Source: Blastocladiella britannica
Lineage: Eukaryota > Blastocladiomycota > Blastocladiomycetes > Blastocladiales > Blastocladiaceae
Assembly (NCBI GenBank): GCA_025349905.2
Contig: MU624963.1
Coordinates: forward strand, 1-15,749
Direction: 5' to 3'
Length of the DNA stretch: 15,749 nucleotides
Part shown: positions 1 to 8,363 of the stretch, one piece after another
How positions within the stretch are numbered: the first letter of the stretch is position 1
Layout: every line of letters begins with the position of its first letter
Notes under the pieces: generated by a model
Databases searched by the model: none
The model's input: the letters and a program-made list of their open reading frames with translations, nothing else
What the model was told of the DNA's origin: nothing
Translations under genes and position numbers: made by a program

Positions 1-331
1 CGATCTTGAGTGGCCGAGGTTGCATGAATGTCGCGCGCCGTGGTCAGTGTCAGCTGGATTCCCTCAAAAAAAAAACACCGTGTAGCGTATTCCGGCCCTC
101 AATTCTATCAACGACATTACACTGGAGTGTCAAGGGCCATCCGTCGGGCAAAGAAGTATCGGGTTCGTCGTCCTGTTGGTCCGTATTGGGCGCTGACCGA
201 GGCGGAGGGGACAGGCGCGGAGGGGGATTACAGTAGTCGCGCGGGCCGCTGGGCTCGACCGCGTTGGCGAGACACCGCGGGGACGACCGGGAGCGCGGGA
301 AGTAGTCCCTGCTGTGCGGGCCATGACACAT
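1..331 (-). CDS. Possible 5' part of an unidentified gene running off the left edge
   Basis: This is a weak call. On the minus strand an ATG at 331 (a second in another frame at 324) opens a reading frame ending near 50. Its later part has a plausible protein texture, with an acidic stretch followed by LPDGWPL, and it could be spliced at a GT around 78-77, just before an in-frame stop. The leader before the ATG includes a long A-run on the coding strand (about 341-349), as is common before starts in this window. The first half is Pro/Ser/Arg-rich and could simply reflect high GC. An overlapping plus-strand frame (about 28-366) is also open and equally unrecognised. No domain is recognised and no function is proposed. 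Confidence 0.2.
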
Positions 332-481
332 TAATTGGAGAAAAAAAAAGCTTGAGAGGGGGGTGAATTTGTAGTGTTAAATCATGTTGTGGAACTTTTG
401 TGGAAAGAACTTTTTGTGGAATGTGGAAGTTGGGGTGTTCAGTTTGGGGCAAAATCCACAATATTTAAAACTTGTAATTGC
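332..481. other. Spacer downstream of methionine synthase reductase
   Basis: This is a short AT-richer stretch lying 3' of the reductase stop codon. It would contain that gene's 3' end and, if the left-edge gene is real, its promoter. I see no AATAAA on the minus strand and no RNA gene. Confidence 0.5.
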
Positions 482-2771
482 CTACCACAAGTCCTGCATG
501 TACCGCCCGTCCTTGACCCACCCCATCACCGTCTCCGCCGCGTCCTTCTTCTCCACGCCCCGCGCCGCCGCCACCACGTCCACGACCGCGTCCATGATCC
601 CGCGGGCCATCGGGCCCGCATCGCCGCACACATAAATACGAGCAGCCCCCGCTCCGTCATGACCGATGAACGGCGCCAACTCGGAAGCGTGTGCGCGAAT
701 CGCGTCCTGCACGTAGTACTTGTCCGTCCGCACCGCGTTGGTGGCCGGATCCACTCGGGAGAACGCGACAATGTGCTGGGTCACCAGTCCGTCGGCGGCG
801 TACTGCGTAATTTCGCTACCCGCCAGCCAGTCGCGGGCGGGGTCGCGGCACCCTTGCACCACGATGATTTTCGGAGCTGCTGTCGTGGTAGTACCGGTGC
901 GCGCGGTTTGAATTGCGCGCTGCGCGGCCCGGTGCCGCAGCATTCCCAGCAACGGCGCCATGCCCGTTCCGGGACCAATGAAAATCAGCGGCGCCGACAG
1001 GTCGGAGGGCAAGTGGAACGTCGCGGACGGGTGCGGGAATACGGCCACGGCGGCGCCGGGGCGCAGGTGCGCGAGGTGCGTGGACGCCAGTCCCTTTCGC
1101 GCTTCGCCGTTGGCCGTGGAGTACTCGACTTCGTTGAACATGGCCCCCAGCACGGTCCGGCCACCGCCCTCGACGTCAAGGGGCGTGTTAGTGTGCGAGT
1201 AGTACCGCGGCGTCAGTGGTGCCATGTGCGTCAGCAGCACATCAAGCGGCACTGCGGCGGCCGCAGCGGACGGAATCGACGCCAGGACGTGCGTCAGCGT
1301 CGGGATCTGGTCGGCCACCCATTGCCGGTATGTCGGCGCGCCTTGCTTGCTGCACAAAAAGAACAGCAGCCGGTGGGCCGCATCGGACGCGGGCACCGAA
1401 TCGGCAAGTGCGCGCAACAACGCTTTTTTGGGCGTGCCGCGCACGTCCACGATGTACCGCAGAATCTCGTACCCCGAGTAGTAGTGTCCGCGGTCCGGGA
1501 ACTCGGCTTGGGTACTAGGTGGGAGGTTGGTAGGGCGTGCGACCAGCGGGCGCGCGCGAACCGACATGGGCAGCTCGGCGTCGTCGGTGGCGGCGCGGAG
1601 CAGCATCACGGGCGACGTCCAGGTTGCCGCCTCCCCCTCGCCATTGGCGGGGTGGTACGTAGCCAGTCCCAACATCGCGGCGACCGCGAGCGCCTCGTGG
1701 TGCGGAGTGGGCACCACCACTCCAAACGCGTCTCCGGGCGTCCAATCCCATGCACTGTCGGAAGGCACCGTCAGCTGGACTGCCACCACGCGCTTGACCG
1801 CGTCGGCTGCCGTCATCGTCTCGGTACTGCGCACGTGCGCCAGCACTGGCTTGTGGGCCGAATAGGGCGGCAGAACAGCGCCCGTCACGGCCGACGCGTA
1901 CCGCTGGTAAAAGATATCCGCTCCCGCGTCCGGGTCAATGCGGCGGTGCGATCCAGTGGGGACGACCGTCACGGTGGGGGCCACCAGCTTTGGCAAGTGC
2001 GTCAGGGTCGTCAGCGTCGCCAGGTCCGGCAACGACGCGATGGCGAGCTTGCCGAACGTGTGCGACGGCAGGTCGTCTGGAATCACGCGCGGGATCGGTG
2101 CTGGCGCCAGCACTGACGCGTCTTCCGCGATGGAGAGGGTCGCGAGGAGGTCCGGCGACGCGGAATCGGCGATCACAGACGAAGTCGACGTGTCATTTGC
2201 GGCAGAAGATACAGAAGCAGGCGCGTACGCGCTGGCGAGCACCGGCCACAGGCCCTCGGTCCACGGGTCCACCACCTCCTCGAGCCCCGTCGCGTCATCG
2301 GCGTACGCGGGCTTGTAGAACTCGGACGCGCCCAGGTCCAGCAGCGCCGCGCGCAGCCGCTTGGGCGATTTCTGGAAGTTGTCGTAGTTGGTATCACCGA
2401 GTCCTTTTTTGTTTGGGGGGCGGTTAGCCTCAATATAGAATGGGGCAGGGATACGCAAGGGTACCGAGAATGCAGAACTGCATGGCGGCGAGCGGCTTGG
2501 ACGCCGCCACCGGCTTGAGCTTGCGCAGTCCACGAAAACATTTGTGAGCATTGTCGGGCGGGTCGCCGTCGCCCGTGGACGAGCACACAAGGATGAAAGT
2601 GCCGCCCGTCGAAAACGCGCCCGTGGGCGAGTCGTAGTCGTCCAGCACCAAAAGGGGACCGGTGGCACCTCGCGACGCGGCCTCGGCGGCGATCCCCTGG
2701 GCAATCGACTCGGCGGTGCCCGTCTGCGAGCCGTACATGACCACGAACTTGCCGTTGGTGGTCGTCGACAT
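482..2771 (-). CDS. MTRR: Methionine synthase reductase (diflavin FMN/FAD/NADPH reductase)
   Basis: This two-exon gene has exon 1 at 2771-2465 and exon 2 at 2403-482. The 61-nt intron (2464-2404, GTACCC...AAAAAAG, branch site GGCTAAC) rejoins ILG-LGDTNYDNF in frame. The product is 742 aa. The flavodoxin (FMN) domain spans about residues 8-150, with GSQTGTAE (14-21) and STGDGDPPDN (65-74). The FAD/NADPH half has RYYS (502-505), GPGTG (579-583) and YVCGDAGP (693-700), and ends in YMQDLW. The TGDGDPPDNA motif, the block ADDATGLEEVVDPWTEGLW and the YxQDxW C-terminus match methionine synthase reductase better than cytochrome P450 reductase or Tah18/NDOR1. In this family the enzyme passes electrons from NADPH through FAD and FMN to reactivate oxidised cobalamin on methionine synthase. 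The linker after residue 150 is long and low in complexity. The ATG follows an A-run. Confidence 0.88.
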
Positions 2772-3336
2772 CTTTTTTTTTATGGGTAGATTTGGAAGAT
2801 GAAATGAATCGACGCGTCTCTTTCGACGTCAATTTTATGCTCAAGTGGCACTCTCCACATCCCAACCCACCCCCGACGCATATGCGCTTACCGTGCCCTT
2901 TTCACTTGTCGCTGCTGCCCGTCAGTTCGATCGTACTCGGCCACGTTTGGGATGGGAATGGTCGGTCTGAAACAACGAGAAGGGATTTTACAGCTTGCAC
3001 GTGATCCGGCGAATTTTCGTTTCGCCCACAAAAAGCGCTTGACGCAGCTCAAGACAGCCCTCTTCCGCAAAACGACGATATCCCAGGATAGTAGACGCGC
3101 ATCGATTCCCTCCATATTCCCTTCCCCTCCTGTTTGATTGACCACATATGGCGGCCATTGCACCATCCGGCCTTGACCCGCAAGCACTTGTAGTACGAAT
3201 TTCTTGTATTAATTCGCCCAATATATATTGCCTATTTTTAACCCAATAAATAAAATAGTCCCGCCTACGGACCTCATTGCACCTTGCTTCGTCGCGTATT
3301 GTTTATCCCACGACTTTGGCACCGGCGGCAACGTCT
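2772..3336. promoter_or_regulatory. Divergent intergenic promoter region
   Basis: This 565-bp gap separates the start codons of the reductase (minus) and the disordered protein (plus). It holds a CACGTG E-box at 2998-3003. On the plus side, TATA-like sequence at 3221-3229 and an AATAAATAAAATA tract at 3245-3257 lie roughly 80-115 bp before the ATG at 3337. The short open frames here (for example minus strand about 3187-2888) have no recognisable content. I found no tRNA or 5S rRNA. Confidence 0.6.
2998..3003. promoter_or_regulatory. E-box CACGTG (TCACGTG when read toward the reductase)
   Basis: A palindromic CACGTG lies about 227 bp upstream of the methionine synthase reductase ATG. Read on the minus strand it is TCACGTG, the form bound by Cbf1 upstream of methionine genes in yeast. 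The sequence match is direct. The regulatory role here is inference, because a six-base palindrome can occur by chance. Confidence 0.3.
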
Positions 3337-4908
3337 ATGGCACGCGATCCGCTCGTGCAACATGCTGCCCCGCTCGGCGATCTGCACCTGGCGTACACGC
3401 AGCACGAGCCCATGATCCCGGCGCCCCCACCGCTCGGCATGCTCGACCATTACGCCCGAGTGCGGCAGAAACGCCGTCGTCCACTTGGTGCGACTCCGCA
3501 GCTGCCAGTCGTCGAACCATCGTCACGGCACCGTGGGCACTACCGCCGGCAGCAGCAGCAGCAGCGCCAGAAACGGTCCCGGTCAGCGTCGTCGGTGTCG
3601 TCGACCGACTCGGGCTTGGATCTCGGTCCGCTGCCGCCCAGTGACGACCACAGCGATCACCTCTTTCTCGCTGGCAAGGAAAGGCTGCCGGCACGCAAGC
3701 GGCCGCGAACCGATGCGGCAGCGGCGCTTCTTGCCGCGGCGGGATTACGCGCTCCTTCATTGCCATGGTCATCACCTGTAGCATCAGCCGCGACGCGTCG
3801 GCAGCAACAAAAGGCCCTGATCGGTCACGCGCCCGACGTGCTGACGGCCGCCATTGCCCTGATGGAAATGCAGCAGCACGAGCAGCAGCCGCCGGACGCG
3901 GATTCCCCGACCTCGCGGTTCTGCGCCTGTACGATCCAAAAGGATGGTGACGATGACGATGCCGGCAAATTATTGCTGCTCCCCGTCCGCCGTCCCGTTC
4001 GCCGCGGCCGCGCGGCCGCCGTCGCTGCGCGCACCACCATTGCTGCATCTGCTGTTGCAACAGCGACATTCACGTGTCTGCCGTCACCCGCTCTGTCGCT
4101 GAGCCCAACTTTGTCAGCCTCGACCCCCGGCACCTCGCGCGCCCGTCATCACCACCCCTTCATCGTTGACGAAGACGATGACGACGACGAGCTGTCGCCG
4201 CTCGAGGACGAGATCGACTTGGATACGCCGCTTCCTCCTCCGCCGCCACCAGTGATGAAAATGCTGCACTCGCCGCCACCGCCAGCAAAAACGGTTCCGA
4301 AGCGGCCGCGGCGGACTAGTACCATTGCGGCCAAGAGGAATACCGTCCCATCAGTGTCGGCGGTGGCGGCACCTGTTGGCGACGGACCCACGGCTGCGTG
4401 GCGCACACTCCCGTCGCCGTCGCCTGACCCAACCGCGGTCACCTTCGCTATTCTTGATGACAATGCCCAAACCGTGGACAAGGTCGCTCCCGATCTGAAC
4501 GAGGCCGGCGATGTCGCCCAACCGCTCCCACCATCGATCCCTGAGCCTGCTGTGGTGGCAGTTGCAGCTGACGTTGCGTCGGAGCAGCCGGGCTCACCTC
4601 CTCCACCTCCTTTGGCCGATATGAAACAGCAACAGCCCCCGAAACGCCGCAAATCGCAGCTGCCACGCGAACTGGCGTGCCTTGCCGACTACCTCACAGC
4701 CCCGCCCGTTGGCGCCGTTCGGCAGCGGCAGTCGGACTTGATGGCGCTGGATGCCAATGCGCCGCCCGAGCGCCGGACTCGCCGGACCGTGCTGCCGATA
4801 CCCCAAACCAAGGCAGCGCCAGTGCAGCAGCAGTTGCAGAAGCAGCAGTGTGTGCGTGAAGATTCGCTGGAGTTGGACGATGACAACGAGGACGATGATC
4901 TCGACTGA
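3337..4908 (+). CDS. Large disordered, probably nuclear protein of unknown function
   Basis: This single-exon gene encodes 523 aa and starts at the first ATG after the TATA-like region. I do not recognise the family. The protein is dominated by Pro, Ala, Ser and Gln runs (a CAG-rich segment near 3550-3570, poly-Pro near 4230-4290). It has a strongly acidic block at about residues 276-296 and an acidic C-terminus ending DDDNEDDDLD. Basic clusters resembling nuclear localisation signals occur at QKRRRP (about 44-49), KRPRTD (about 125), KRPRRT (about 323) and KRRKSQ (about 435). The most ordered-looking part follows the last of these, beginning LPRELACLADYLTAPPVG (about 440-500). There is no signal peptide or membrane span. 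A chromatin or transcription role is possible from composition only. It shares the divergent promoter region with the reductase. Confidence 0.7.
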   Translation: MARDPLVQHAAPLGDLHLAYTQHEPMIPAPPPLGMLDHYARVRQKRRRPLGATPQLPVVEPSSRHRGHYRRQQQQQRQKRSRSASSVSSTDSGLDLGPLPPSDDHSDHLFLAGKERLPARKRPRTDAAAALLAAAGLRAPSLPWSSPVASAATRRQQQKALIGHAPDVLTAAIALMEMQQHEQQPPDADSPTSRFCACTIQKDGDDDDAGKLLLLPVRRPVRRGRAAAVAARTTIAASAVATATFTCLPSPALSLSPTLSASTPGTSRARHHHPFIVDEDDDDDELSPLEDEIDLDTPLPPPPPPVMKMLHSPPPPAKTVPKRPRRTSTIAAKRNTVPSVSAVAAPVGDGPTAAWRTLPSPSPDPTAVTFAILDDNAQTVDKVAPDLNEAGDVAQPLPPSIPEPAVVAVAADVASEQPGSPPPPPLADMKQQQPPKRRKSQLPRELACLADYLTAPPVGAVRQRQSDLMALDANAPPERRTRRTVLPIPQTKAAPVQQQLQKQQCVREDSLELDDDNEDDDLD

Positions 4909-5097
4909 GCGTGACTGACTCGGGATGCGACAAACGACTGTTTTTGTTTTCGGTAACATACCCACTTGCATTTATTTTTTGGCCTAAGAAGCTGGGGAGA
5001 GTCGAAACAACATCCGGCGGAGAACGGTCAAAAAGCTTCAGGATAAACCGGGCAAGATACTCTCCGCAGGAAATCCGCCAAACTTTTCCGATTCCGC

Positions 5098-5103
5098 AAT
5101 AAA
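5098..5103 (+). terminator. Candidate polyadenylation signal AATAAA
   Basis: An exact AATAAA lies about 190 bp after the stop codon of the disordered protein. It is the first such hexamer downstream on the plus strand. The surrounding DNA is AT-rich, so a chance match is possible. Confidence 0.3.
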
Positions 5104-5242
5104 AATCCCATTTTTTTTCCGCTGGATTGTTGTTTGGCTAAGCCGTTGACGCTGCCATGATTCCTTTGGATGTTTGCTCCAATTTCCTCGGGAACCAGAC
5201 TTGATCACCTTTTCCAGTGGACTTACAAAACACTTTTCCAAC

Positions 5243-5263
5243 GGATTTTTGGCTCCAAAATCC
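5243..5263. repeat. Inverted repeat (9-bp stem, one bulge)
   Basis: GGATTTTTGG (5243-5252) is followed after two bases by CCAAAATCC (5255-5263). The arms pair over nine base pairs with a single bulged T. Nearby sequence repeats CTTTTCC-like words (around 5083, 5210 and 5233). Function is unknown. Confidence 0.5.
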
Positions 5264-5661
5264 AGCCGAATCTGAACCCAATTCCTATTCACCATATATA
5301 AACTTTTCTTTTCACAAATACTCGGTCTCGATCATATCCAAAACCCGCTCGAACTTGATCGCATACCAAAGAGCCTATACAAAAGAAACAAACATGTTAT
5401 GCTCAAGACTGAATATCAAATAAACCAGAAAAGGCCGTACCCGCAACAAGCTTCTCGACTGCACTTGATGCACTTGACTGGACCCGACACGACAAACATA
5501 AAGAAAAACAAGAGGCAGAGTGAGACAACGCTCAAGCCGTTGGGTGTTGACAAATAAAAGGTTGCGCACACAAAAGAAATAAGGCGAAGAGTAAAAGTAA
5601 ATTCTTGAATAAATAATATGGTTAGGGGCCAGTGGTCGAGCAGAGGAGAAAGAGGGCGATC

Positions 5662-5706
5662 GACTTGCTTAAGAGGCAAGTCCGGTTGGGTATGCTCGGC
5701 GAGCAT
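5662..5706. repeat. Two consecutive perfect hairpins
   Basis: GACTTGC (5662-5668) pairs perfectly with GCAAGTC (5676-5682) around a 7-base loop. Nine bases later ATGCTC (5692-5697) pairs with GAGCAT (5701-5706) around GGC. This is direct sequence observation. No RNA family could be matched by eye; a tRNA reading was considered and rejected because acceptor and T arms are missing. Confidence 0.5.
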
Positions 5707-6025
5707 GGGCACTCCACTCATTCTGTTACCATTGTCTTCTCGAGCGATTGCGTTGGGAGGCGGATCACATCCGTGATGCTGGCACTGTTGATGGTCGAAG
5801 ATCGCCAACGAGTGCAATGGTGTGGATGCTGTAAACCCACCGCTTTTCTTGTTCCTTTCGTTGTGTTCTTTTTTTCTTCACTTTTTTACCCTCCCCTTTT
5901 TACACTCCCGGAGCCAAAAACGGTATCCACTCTCTGCTGCACCAGTCGCACAATTGGTTGCAGTGCCCGCATAGCGGATGAGATCGCTGGTGAGTTGGAA
6001 ACTTCGAAAGCCCACTCAGCTGTGT

Positions 6026-6050
6026 AAGGGGCCCGCATATCTTGCCCCTT
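6026..6050. repeat. Inverted repeat with 7-bp GC-rich stem
   Basis: AAGGGGC (6026-6032) pairs with GCCCCTT (6044-6050) around an 11-base loop and is followed by AT-rich DNA. It lies about 70 bp before the TATA tract of the FAM227-like gene. It could be a terminator-like or binding-site structure, but nothing else supports a role. Confidence 0.45.
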
Positions 6051-6117
6051 CCAAATATATTCTGTTTATGAATCACTTAGGGTAGTGAATCTCGAGTACA
6101 CGATCATAAAACAATCA

Positions 6118-6130
6118 TATATATATAAAA
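6118..6130 (+). promoter_or_regulatory. TATA box upstream of the FAM227-like gene
   Basis: The tract TATATATATAAAA is the strongest TATA-like element in the window. Transcription would be expected to start roughly 25-40 bp later, which places the ATG at 6132 probably upstream of the transcript and leaves ATGs at 6157 and 6294 as candidate starts. Confidence 0.5.
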
Positions 6131-6293
6131 CATGGATCCAAGCAACGCCGAGCAGCATGCACTCGTGGACGCGACATTCGGCGACGAAACAAGTCCAGTA
6201 CAACGCGTTTCCTCACTGCGAAAAATCGTCTTGCTCTGGGGGGTGATCACTTACTGACCATATGCTAGATATGAATTTAACACAGAACTCGAC

Positions 6294-8348
6294 ATGTCCA
6301 CACTCATGTCGCTGCGATCCGCGGTCGCCGATCTCGCGATCCAGCTCCGACTGAAATCCAGCAATGATGACGATCATGGTGGAATGGACGAAAAGGATCC
6401 ATTGTTGAGCACTAGCAGCAGTAGTCGGCTCGATGGCGAAAGTCCAATGACGAGCGACGACGATGACGACAATGGCGGCGAGGGTGGAAGGAAAGCAATT
6501 GGATCCACGTTCATGACCGCGCCACCCACCACGATCACGCCGAGCAATAGCATGAGTAACAGTACTCGGCCATCGATCCGGCCCCGATCCGCGCGAAATT
6601 CCTTGGCCATCACCACCCCAACTGCCGCTGCCGTGGTTCATGAAGAGGACCGATCAGCGTTCGCGTCCGTCGTGTTCCCGGGCCTGACGGCAGAACGCCC
6701 GACCCCGCTCCCCACGAACCTGAAACTGCCGATCATTGCGCTGAACGTCCTGGAACGACACCTGATGCCGTACCCGACGCGCAAGCGGTTCCACCATTAC
6801 ATGAAATCGCACGCGTCCGAGATCATGCAGGCGGATCTGTGGTGGTGGTTCTTTTTCGACCAGTTTCGAGTATGCCCATTACTTGTGTATACGGGTGCAT
6901 ATGGCTGACCGCTGTTATAATAGGATCCAACCGACGCGCAAGCGACCGCCGCCAAAGACACTATTTTCACCCGCATCGCGCGCAAGTTCGTGGAACTCCT
7001 GTTCTACGTGGTGGCGCACGACGACCGCGACCGGTTCATGCGCGTGTGCCCGGACGTGTACGCCGAGACCGCGTACCACGGGTTTGTGCATGCGTTCGAA
7101 GACCCAAATTCAACCAACGTCATCACTTCCACCCCAGGCAGCGGTAGTAGTAAAGCGTCGTGGGGGTCGGCCCGCATCGCATCGGCCGCGTTCCAGGAAC
7201 GCTTGGCCGACCGCACGTACACGTGGTTCACGGGGATCCGGCCGTACGAGCGCGTGTGGGTCAAGTGGGAGTTGCAGGCCAAACCGAGCCGGCGCGTGGC
7301 GATCACGTTGCTGGCCAACCATAAGGCGTTGATGCAGCAACCTTCTCAACAGCAGACAGGAAGCTCTGCTCATCCTCACAAGCGATCGACACGGTCGCCT
7401 CCTACAGGTTCGCATCCCGTCGGTCCTGGAAAGAGCGGCGGCGGAGAACGGCGGGCCTCGGATCACGGCCAGCGCGGGTCGCAACAGCAACAGCCAGAAC
7501 AACCACAAATGCCTGCACCTCTGTCGATAGGGACCACCGGGTCGGCGGACTTGGATATTCCGGACCCAGCATGGTCGCCCATGCACCCACCGGCGCCACC
7601 GCGCGACAGCTGCAGCGGCGGCACCACCACCTGCAGCAGCATCAGCAGCGGCGTCAACGGGACGTTGTCCTCACGGCGAGGAGGAGGGAATCCCGGATCC
7701 GGCAACGGAGGAGGCGGCGGCTTAGCTCAAGTCCTGCAACGCGAGCAGCGGCCCGCCCACCACATCGGCCCGTTACCGCCCGTGCACCGCGAACAGTTCG
7801 ACATGTACCAGACGTCTCCGCTGGTGCACCACTACTTTGCGCGTGTGATGGGCCAAGTCCCGCGGCACCGGCGGTCGATCATGCACGCGCACCGGCCCGA
7901 GCGCGAGTCTTCCGCCCAGACCGACCGCCCGACGTACCGGTCGCTGGTGGATGCGTCGCGCTTACGGTCGCGCACCGCCGCCCGGGAGTACCGGCACGAG
8001 GCCGATGTGCGGGCGCGGGACCGCGCGCACCGCGGCGCCGATGTCTCGGGCACCATTGCTGCGCAGGACCGCGCCATGGCCCGTACGCTGTTGTCGGCGG
8101 TGGACGTGAAGGAACAGTGCCATGCGCTGTTACGGTGGGACGCGCCGATGCGTGCGGCGGACGGGTTACCCCCGATCCCGATTCCGACGGCCACGCGGCG
8201 CGTGGGCGCGCGGGCGGTGGCGGGGCTGGCGGACTTGAACGCGGCGGGGCGGTCGGCGGAGCCCGCGCGCGTGTACCGCCGCATGCGCGTCGTCGACGTG
8301 CACGAGTCGTTCCAGAGTCCCGCGGTGCCCGCGACCATGCATGTCTAG
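6294..8348 (+). CDS. FAM227-like protein (FWWh domain family)
   Basis: Exons are 6294-6869 and 6924-8348. The 54-nt intron (GTATGC...TAATAG, branch CTGAC) joins FFFDQFR to DPTDAQ in phase 0, giving 666 aa from the ATG at 6294. The N-terminal 125 residues are Ser/Asp-rich and disordered. The conserved part begins near LKLPIIALNVLERHLMPYP (about 144-161) and contains DLWWWFFFDQF, the family's FWW signature. TRIARKFVELL and WFTGIRPYERVWVKWEL follow, and a segment with FDMYQTSPLVHHYF comes after a long Gln/Gly-rich insert. FAM227 proteins are uncharacterised but occur mainly in ciliated organisms, so a flagellar role is likely but inferred. An upstream exon is probable: TACTGACC plus TAG ending at 6268 look like a 3' splice site, and an ATG at 6157 could join through a donor at 6198 or 6207. 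The true N-terminus is therefore open. Confidence 0.75.
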
Positions 8349-8363
8349 GTCCATCAATATATT

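Larger units (their letters stand above)
4909..6131. other. Gene-poor AT-rich stretch with hairpins
   Basis: This stretch of about 1.2 kb has clearly lower GC than the flanking genes and no convincing protein. The longest open frames (minus about 5817-5416 and plus about 5632-6027) have no ATG at their 5' end, include poly-T-derived Phe runs and resemble no family. It contains AATAAA at 5098-5103, an isolated TATATAAA at 5295-5302 with no gene after it, and inverted repeats at 5243-5263, 5662-5682, 5692-5706 and 6026-6050. It could hold long untranslated regions, a non-coding RNA or remnants of an old insertion. The sequence does not decide between these. Confidence 0.5.

Noticed and set aside
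374..2116. Very long plus-strand open frame opposite the methionine synthase reductase
   Set aside because: It is antisense to a clearly identified enzyme, begins without ATG support and shows Arg/His/Gly-rich composition typical of the reverse frame of GC-rich coding DNA.
482..2771. Assignment as NADPH-cytochrome P450 reductase or Tah18/NDOR1
   Set aside because: The N-terminal flavodoxin motif TGDGDPPDNA, the block after it and the YMQDLW C-terminus fit methionine synthase reductase better, and there is no membrane anchor as in P450 reductase.
2888..3187. Minus-strand frame in the divergent promoter, possibly an upstream exon of the reductase
   Set aside because: The reductase already has a well-placed ATG with the flavodoxin strand starting at residue 8, and this frame has no recognisable motif or clear splice connection.
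5630..5720. tRNA-Leu(AAG)-like sequence
   Set aside because: An anticodon-arm-like hairpin and a partial A-box-like TGGTCGAGC are present, but there is no B box (GGTTCGAATCC type) and no acceptor-stem pairing partner for GGGGCCA.
5416..6027. Two overlapping open frames in the gene-poor stretch
   Set aside because: Neither starts with ATG at its 5' end, the composition follows local AT and poly-T tracts, and no domain is visible; the hydrophobic stretches come from T-rich DNA.
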